DNA of 29,131 bases from Parachlorella kessleri (Eukaryota > Chlorophyta > Trebouxiophyceae > Chlorellales > Chlorellaceae), in NCBI GenBank assembly GCA_001598975.1, contig BBXU01001857.1, positions 1 to 29,131 on the forward strand, read 5' to 3'. The notes under the pieces are model-generated. The model was not told where the DNA came from and did no database searches. It saw only the letters and a program-made list of their open reading frames with translations. The position numbers were made by a program, and so were the translations under genes. Within the stretch, counting starts at the first letter, position 1. Every line of letters begins with the position of its first letter. Of this stretch, positions 23,101 to 29,131 are shown one piece after another.

Positions 23101-24216
23101 TCCATAGGTGGTGGTCCCGTAGGGTGGAGCAGCAGTGGTCAAGGAGAGGAGGCGGTGGGTCCTAGCCACACTCCCTTGGAACGCTCAGGCTCAGGCTTCA
23201 ACCCCCGTGTTAGCCTGCCTCATCCCTACAGCCTGCCGCAGGCTTTCAGAGGTGTATATGTCACTCCGGAGGGGCCACAAATGCTGGGCAACATGGAATC
23301 CTCTGCGGCTGTGGCAAGCTATAGCAACCCCTCAGAAGCAGCCCAGGCAGGTGCTGTGGCGGAAGAAGGTAGAAACCCTGGGTCTGTCGAAGGGCATGCC
23401 CAGAGAGCCCGCCTCAGCAGCAATGAGGAGGTCAGCACAGCGGCAGGCTCAGCTCTCAAATCTCAAGCAGGGGCAGGGGCATCTCCCTTTGGGAATGACA
23501 TCAGCCTGTCGGTAAGAACTCCTACACATGCATGTGCCGTAAGCTGCACTTGGCATGTCAAAGTCAGCAATCAGTCTGCATGCACTAACAAAGCCAGACC
23601 TGAAATGTCCTAGCCGCACAGTATGGAAGTAAATGCTTGAGAGCAACACTGCTGTATCGCAACTGACTGTGCTGCCTGCCGCCTCTCTAACTCTGCAGGA
23701 GATGCTGGCACGGACCCAGGCTATGGAGACGCGGCTCATGAAGCTGTCCATGGAGAAGAATGACCTGGAGGCGGAGTATGCCCGTATGCCCACCTCCACT
23801 GCGGGCCGCAAGCTGCAGGTGGGTGGTGGGGTCTGGAGTCGGCAGGTCGTGGGCATGTTGCCTGCTGTTATTGACAGTTCGTGTACTCAACCCGGCCTGC
23901 CTGGGGCCCTAGTTCCGGAATTGAGGGTGGCAGGGAGTGGATGGGGAGCCCATTATCGACAAAAGTGCACCCAAGTACGAGTTAGATCCCTGAGTCTTTT
24001 GCCACTAAATCCCCCTGTCAGAAATGGCTTACATGATTCAAAGAAAGCTTGCACCTTTGCACATGCTTTGATGTTGACGACGGTGACCGTCACCTGAGTC
24101 AGTGCCCCTGTCTGCAGGACCGGCGGCGCAAGCAGGAGATAGAGGAGCGGCTAGAGGCGGTTAACAAGGAGATTAGCAGCATTCGCCTGCAGCTCAAACG
24201 GATGGGGTACAAATAG
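20175..24216 (+). CDS. Unrecognised coiled-coil protein, 813 aa, eight exons
   Basis: Exons: 20175-20804, 20962-21228, 21418-21591, 21854-21958, 22143-22247, 22570-23511, 23699-23818, 24118-24216. All seven introns are GT-AG and phase 0, and the sum is 814 codons with the stop TAG at 24214-24216. ATG at 20175 is the first in frame after a TAG at 20145. Residues 1 to about 180 are non-helical, with tyrosines and short motifs. Residues about 185-475 form a coiled coil (NAELLHRVAELQ, EVARWRDEYHK, LWDEREQLFSENTSL). Residues about 476-741 are a low-complexity Ser/Gly/Pro/Gln linker in one 942-nt exon. Residues about 742-813 end in a second, strongly charged coil (LMKLSMEKNDLEAEY; EIEERLEAVNKEISSIRLQL). 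That conserved-looking C-terminal helix resembles ends of centrosomal or ciliary coiled-coil proteins, but I cannot name the family. No membrane segment or signal peptide is seen. Confidence 0.8.
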
Positions 24217-24676
24217 GCTGGAGCACAGTGCCTTCACACCCATGAAACGCAATGTTTTGGTCTTGGAGACGGGAGCGCCCTCAGGGCTCCCCTGCATCAT
24301 AGCATCCTTGTATGGATAGGCGAACTTTGCATTTGCATATTCTGTGGTATGCAATAGATCATACTACATAGGGGATTGTCTGTTTGCTAGGTCAGGTGCA
24401 GTTATGGGTCAAGTATGTAAGCACAGTCCAACCACTCTGGATGATCAGTGCAGGAGTGTGAGTGGTTATGGTACCCTGCAAGGCCAGCCCTGCCACCACA
24501 TAGTCAAGCAAGGTGCTCGAGGCACACAAGTCAACGCACTCAACAACACAAAAAACACGACTTGCGCTCAGCCAACGTGCCAATGCCGTGGGATTATAGT
24601 CATTCAAAAGCCACCTCTGCAGCGAAGCCACTGCAATATGAGCTAAAGTGGCTTAGCCTTGGAACGTGGTGCCACC
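24217..24676. other. Convergent spacer holding two 3' UTRs
   Basis: The 460 nt between the stop of the 813-aa coiled-coil gene (+) and the stop of the golgin (-) should contain both 3' UTRs. I see no open frame worth calling and no repeat. I find no TGTAA for the golgin on the minus strand within this spacer, so it may use a variant signal. Confidence 0.55.
24416..24420 (+). terminator. TGTAA poly(A) signal of the 813-aa coiled-coil gene
   Basis: TGTAA occurs 200 nt past the TAG stop, inside the convergent spacer. It is the first copy on the plus strand after the stop that I can find. Confidence 0.45.
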
Positions 24677-27600
24677 TCAGAAGCCTGCTAGCTTGAACAG
24701 CGAGGAGCCTCCCGAAGCCGAGCTTGCCGCCGCCCCTGCCGCCCCCACTCCCTTGCTTCGTCGCTGCTGGATGCGCTGCACCTCTGCTGGGCTGAACTGA
24801 AGCAAGCGGGCCAGCACCGGCAGCATGTGGCTGCTGGCTGGCAGCTCCCCGCTCTCAAAGCCGCCTATGAGCACGTTTTTGAGGTACTCCAGGTCTACAT
24901 CCCCACGCTTCATCTGGCGCCTGAAAGGAGAAGGGGCCAAGCATGTACTTTAAAAGGAGTGGTTCAGGCTCGAGATCCCGTCAAAGCGCCCTGCCAGAGA
25001 CACAGGTTGATTGACTAGAAGTATCACACTACCTGCCACTGTCCACAACTTAAGGGAGTTTATGCATCGAGGTGGGAGGTGGCGTGCAGCCATGCGGTGG
25101 ACAGCACAGAGAGTGGTTGCCAGCCACATGGATGCTGAATGTGGGCTGCTGTCCCCATTGGCGCCCATCCCTGGAACAGATATGCCTGTCACAGGCAAGT
25201 GGCCAGTAGAACACACTCTCAGCAGCCCACCCCACCTGAGCTCCGCAATCTCTTCTTTGAGCACCGCAGTGGCAGTGTCCCGCAGGACGTGCGTCCGCTC
25301 ACTGCAGCACCGAAAAGAGAGAGCCTAACTAGGACCAGGAATACGAGCATGGAAGCAAGGGGGGGTCGCTCATGAGAGTCAAGACGCAAGGGTGTGACAG
25401 GCAGCATGGACCAGAGAGGGCGGAGAGAGGGCAGAAGAGCAAGAGTACTCACTAGTGCATGCAATCCCCTGTCAAATCTCAGCAGCGCTGATGCCAGGCC
25501 AGTGAACATGTACACCCCCCAACGATGGTGCCCATAGCAGCCACCACAGCGAACCACCCACCTGTCCTCCAGCTCCCTCTCTAGTGACTCCAGCCTAGCT
25601 CTCAGAGCGCCAGAATCGGGCTGCTGGCCGCCGCCCCGTGCCCCCGCCGCACCAGCAGCGCTGCTGCCGCCCGGCTGCCCCAGCAGCACCACCGAGCCAA
25701 ACAGGCTGTCGGCCCGGGACGCCTGGCTCTGTGACTCCAGCAGGTGCCCGTCATCCTGCGGTGCACAGGTGCCGACTCAGGCGCTAACATTGAACAAACC
25801 CTTCTGAGGCACCCAGAGCTGAGAACAGGCACTCTGCCGCGATGGGCAGCCCTGCAACTAGCACAGTCCCAGCTGTACCCAAAGTAGGGTCTTGTCTCGC
25901 ACCTGCACCGGCTCGATTTCGGATGAGATGGAGCCAGACGGCCGGTGTAGCGGTGGCAGCGGCCCTGAAGACACCGGCCCCAGGGAGAACGACGGTGCAC
26001 CTCCGCTGCTGCCGCCCATGTCAGCATAGCTCACGGGAGCCATGAACCGCAGCGTGGTGCCGCCTGGCGATAGCAAGTCCTCAGCCGCAGCAGGGGACGC
26101 AAAGGCGGAGCTGCTGCTGCTGCCTGGTCCGGGGCCAGCTGCAGCTGCCGGTGGTGGGCGGGAGGGGGAGGTGGCACTGGGGGCCTGTGAAGAGGGGGCC
26201 GCCGCCGAGCTACCGCTCCGAACCTGGCCTGCTGTGCTTGCTGCAGCAAGCTGGGCACGTGCCGTAGCCAGCTGTGCTTCCAGCTCAGCGACATGCTGGC
26301 CCTGCTCTGCCAGCTGTGCCTGCAGTGCTGCCAGCGCCTCCCCCTGCAGCCCAGCGCTCTCTGAAGCATCTTGCAAGGCCGCACGCAGAGAGTCGACTTG
26401 GACCGCCGCCTGGGAGGCTGATGTGCCCGCTGCAGAGGCCTCCTGCTGCGCACGCTGTGTTGCCTCCCGCAGCGCGGCACACTCCTTGTCCAGCCTGCAT
26501 CACAACCCATCAATAGATATGCACCGCGCAAACACATTGCAAAGGTGTTCAGCCACATTGCCATCTTGCATCCACATCAATGCACTTAGGTGGGATGAGG
26601 AGCCCTCACGCCACCGCACCCACCGGTCCAGCTCCGCTTCAAGCGTCACCCTGGCCGCAGTGGCAGCCGCCTGTGCTGCGCTGGCCTCAGCCGCCTCGAC
26701 CAGGCGCAGCACAGCAGGGGGCCAGGATGCCCGGGCGGCGGAATCCGGTTCCGGGGTCAGCGCCTCCAGCTCCGCATGGGCAGCGTGCACAGCGGCGGCA
26801 GCACGCTGCTGCTCCTGCCGGAGCTCCTCTGCAGTTGCCAAGTGGAGAGAAGATAGGGACGGTGGGTACCAACCAGGAGCAACAAGAAAAGGGTGGGGCA
26901 GCAAGGAGGCAGAGGATGAGGACCCCCCAGCTCCCTTCCTACTTTCAGCTGACCCAGGGCCTCCCGTGCCGCCGCTGCTAACACTGCACCCTCCAGGTGC
27001 CTGTAGCCGAGGGTTGTGGCAACTCCCCACCAACAGGGCGTATCCTGCCCCTCCTTCCATCCCGCCTGCAGTGTCCCGCTCCCAGCACTACAATACCGTG
27101 ACAGGCTTGCCCCCTTCCCACCTAGCACACACTCTCGGCAACTCTTCAACACCACATACCGGCGTCCACCAAGCTTCCCTGCACAATTTGCCCAGCGCCT
27201 ACCCAGGGCAAACCGCCAGCCGCCTTTGCTCCCAAAAAGCGACACAAATGGACAAACTGGCCTGCACCTCCTCCAATCGGAGCACACACACCTTGTGCAT
27301 CCTCCAGCTGATACTTTACAGCTTGCAATTGCAATTCCAGCCTGGCCACCGCCTGAGCCGCCGCCGCAGCCTCAACAACCGCCGCCGCCCTCTCCACGTC
27401 CGCCTGCTGCGCCCGCTGCTCCGCCTGCTGGGCCAGCCCCGCTGCCGCCACGGCGGCGGCCTCAGCCCCAGCTGTAGCCTTCTTGGAGGCGGCCGCCACC
27501 AGCTTGGCCTTGTTGAGCTGGGCAGCCGCCTTGTGAGACTCCGCCCGGGCGGCTTCCAGCTCCGGCCTCACCCGCTGCAGCTCCTCTGCTTCCTGCCGTA

Positions 27601-29131
27601 GGTCCCCCGCCTCCGCGTGAAGCGTGGCCAGGGCGGCCGCAGAGGCTCCTGCCTGGGCCCTTGCTGCTTCCAACTCGCTCTGGAGCCCCGCCAGCTGCCC
27701 TGCCTGCTGCCGCAGGCCGGCTGCCTCCTCCCCCAGTGCTGCCAGCTGGGCCTGTGCCACGTCCGCCACGTCCCTGGCTGCTGCCAGCGCTGTCCGAAGC
27801 TCAGGCAGCTCCCCTGCCTGCTGCCGCAGGGCGGCCGCTTCCTCCTGCAGTGCTGCCAGGGTCATCTGCGCTGCTTCTGCCTGGGACCTTGCTGCCTCCA
27901 GCTCACTTTGGAGCCGCTGCAGCTGCCCTGCTGCCTGCCGCAGGGATGCGGCCTCCTCCTGGAGTGTTCCCAGGTCGGCCTTGACGGCTTCTGTCTCTCG
28001 CTGCGCTGCCGCTAGAGCGGCGGCGGCTGCCTCTGCCTCACCCCTGGCAGCCTGCGCTTCCGCCCTGGCAGTCCGAGCTTCTGCCTTTGTTGCTTCTGCC
28101 TCTGCTCTTGCCGCCTCCAGCTCCGCCCTTGCGCCCTGCAGCGCCTGCTGAGCTGCCGCCAGGTCAGCTCTGGCCCCCTCAGCCTCCGCCCTTGCCTCTT
28201 CCGCCCAAGCCCTGGCGCCCTCCCTCTGGCCCTGCGCAGCTAGCGCCTGCGCCTGCGCCTCCGCAAGCGCCTGCTGAGCTGTCTCCAGCTCAGCGGCCAT
28301 TGCGCGAAGCTGGCCAAGCTCCGCCTCTTGCTGGGCGTTGGCATCCGCCAGCTGGCGGCACCGCTCCTGGGTGTCTGCCAGGTCTTCCAGCTGCACCTGC
28401 AAGAAACACCAGGGCGTACGCATCCTGCAAACCTCTCTGCAGATCTGCTGCTTTAACAAAAGGTCCGTGATGCGCCCTCAGCATGCAGTCAGGCCCTCCA
28501 GCTGCACCTCCAACTGCAAATGGAGTGCATGGCAAGCCAGAGTCGTCTGGGAAGATCTTCATGAGGCCAGCTGGCAGCAGCGCTGCTAGATGCCTGCTGG
28601 GTTATCCAGCCAGCCGCAAGCGCACCACTCTCAGGGATGTCTAAACTGAGCTCGGTGCGCACGTGCAGTCACATGCCTACCTGGAGCGCAAAACACCTGT
28701 CCCGCGTCTCTGCCACCTCCTCCTGCGCCTGCGCCAGCCGCTGTGCCAGCTCAGCGGCGTCAGGGTGCAAGCGCTCCAGCTCCGCCCGGAGCGCCTCCAG
28801 CTCCCTGCCCTGCTGCTGGGCCTGCTCCTCCTGCACACGGAGGTTCGCATGTGGCGGGCCAAGAGGTCAAGGGGGTGACATGCAACCAGCCAATGGTAAC
28901 AGCTGGACGCAAGCGCTCCAGCACCGTTTAGACATAGCTGAGAGCTCCACTGACCGCTGCGAAGCCTGCTATGTCTGCAGGGCGTCTGCTACAGTTGCTC
29001 AGCAGCTTTATGGCGTGAGCGCTCCCCCAGCTCGGCCCTGGGGACCGCCTAGCTTGCCGCCTCCGCCCCTGCCCCTGGCCCTTCCGTTCTGTCAATGTGC
29101 GCTTGCCACCCTAGGAAGAAGGGCATCCCCA
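24677..29131 (-). CDS. GRIP-domain golgin (AtGRIP/golgin-245 type), 5' end beyond or near the right edge
   Basis: Trans-Golgi tethering protein: a long coiled coil with a C-terminal GRIP domain that binds the small GTPase Arl1. Visible exons: 28681-28830, 27292-28396, 26624-26828, 25903-26494, 25562-25755, 25236-25301 and 24677-24920. All phases mesh, giving 852 codons with the stop TGA at 24677-24679. The last two exons carry the plant-type GRIP end: HVLRDTATAVLKEEIAELR, then RGDVDLEYLKNVLIGGF with the Arl1-contacting tyrosine, then MLPVLARLLQFSPAEVQRI, followed by a short Gly/Ala/Ser tail. The 368-residue exon is a repetitive Ala/Glu/Gln coiled coil. Exon 25903-26494 adds coil and then a Pro/Ser/Gly/Ala-rich linker before the final coil. 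No start codon is seen; upstream of 28830 I find only one doubtful exon. Arabidopsis GRIP has about 790 residues, so little may be missing. Confidence 0.88.
27518..27973 (-). repeat. Four tandem 38-residue (114-bp) coiled-coil repeats in the golgin
   Basis: Translating the large golgin exon, four consecutive 38-residue units align without gaps. They begin LGTLQEEAASLRQAAGQL, LAALQEEAAALRQQAGEL, LAALGEEAAGLRQQAGQL and LATLHAEAGDLRQEAEEL, and each continues with a variant of LQSELEAARAQA. The units lie at 27860-27973, 27746-27859, 27632-27745 and 27518-27631. 38 is not a multiple of seven, so each unit must hold a heptad break. Confidence 0.9.
27986..28195 (-). repeat. Ten tandem seven-residue (21-bp) ARAEAEA-like units in the golgin
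   Basis: Directly N-terminal to the 38-residue repeats, seventy residues read as ten consecutive heptads: ARAEAEG, ARADLAA, AQQALQG, ARAELEA, ARAEAEA, TKAEART, ARAEAQA, ARGEAEA, AAAALAA, AQRETEA. This is a coding minisatellite with 21-bp period. Such Ala-core heptads can form long single helices or tight coils. Confidence 0.9.
28831..29131 (-). other. Upstream flank or intron of the golgin gene
   Basis: The acceptor for the first supported golgin exon (ending CCGTGTGCAG just above 28830) shows that this exon is internal or follows a 5' UTR intron, so the region is at least partly intronic. A possible coiled-coil scrap, AELGERSRHKAAEQ near 29000-29050, follows a CCCAG acceptor, but its phase does not match the next exon. 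I therefore do not add it. Confidence 0.4.

Noticed and set aside
26042..27601. 519-codon plus-strand open frame
   Set aside because: It lies exactly antisense to the golgin exons. Its Ala/Ser/Cys/Pro-rich composition is what the complement of Ala/Glu/Gln coiled-coil codons gives, and it crosses golgin introns with no splice logic of its own.
28470..28510. Short LEVQLEGL-like stretch upstream of the main golgin exon
   Set aside because: It resembles the start of that exon (VQLEDLAD) and could be a broken duplicate, but it runs into a stop within about 12 codons and has no usable donor.
1..29131. CRISPR arrays, rRNA, insertion sequences, prokaryotic operons
   Set aside because: No regularly spaced repeats, transposase fragments or rRNA-like blocks are visible, and gene structure is clearly eukaryotic.

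Overview
The window looks like nuclear DNA of a green alga (Viridiplantae, Chlorophyta). Genes are split into many small exons by GT-AG introns mostly about 100-300 nt long. TGTAA, the usual poly(A) signal of chlorophytes, lies shortly after two of the stop codons and about 200 nt after a third. The best-recognised proteins are closest to plant families: a POK/PAKRP-type kinesin-12 and an Arabidopsis-GRIP-type golgin. GC looks moderate (by eye, mid-50s percent), lower than Chlamydomonas reinhardtii, so a trebouxiophyte or another moderate-GC chlorophyte is possible. That assignment is inference. Exons were built by hand, by requiring splice sites, reading phase and recognisable protein sequence to agree.

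Layout. 1-135 is a GT-rich microsatellite. 238-2194 (+) is the 3' part of an unrecognised gene with six phase-compatible exons. 2263-4015 holds nothing I can support. 4016-7871 (-) is a secreted protein of about 423 residues with an aerolysin/ETX-MTX2-type beta-pore-forming module. 7872-8492 is intergenic. 8493-20004 (-) is a complete kinesin-12 gene of about 32-33 exons and about 1,595 codons. 20005-20174 is a 170-bp divergent promoter. 20175-24216 (+) is an 8-exon, 813-residue coiled-coil protein that I do not recognise. 24217-24676 is a convergent spacer. 24677 to the right edge (-) is a golgin with a C-terminal GRIP domain, of which seven exons (851 codons with the stop) are visible and the start is probably outside.

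How the genes may work together. The right two thirds of the window codes for three long coiled-coil proteins in a row: a mitotic or division-plane type kinesin, a coiled-coil protein sharing its promoter region, and a trans-Golgi tether. Kinesin-12 and the divergent coiled-coil gene could be co-expressed in dividing cells, but nothing in the sequence proves it. The aerolysin-like gene is unrelated to these and is the most surprising item in an algal genome. The least secure parts are the 5' ends of the kinesin, aerolysin-like and golgin models and the whole left-edge gene.
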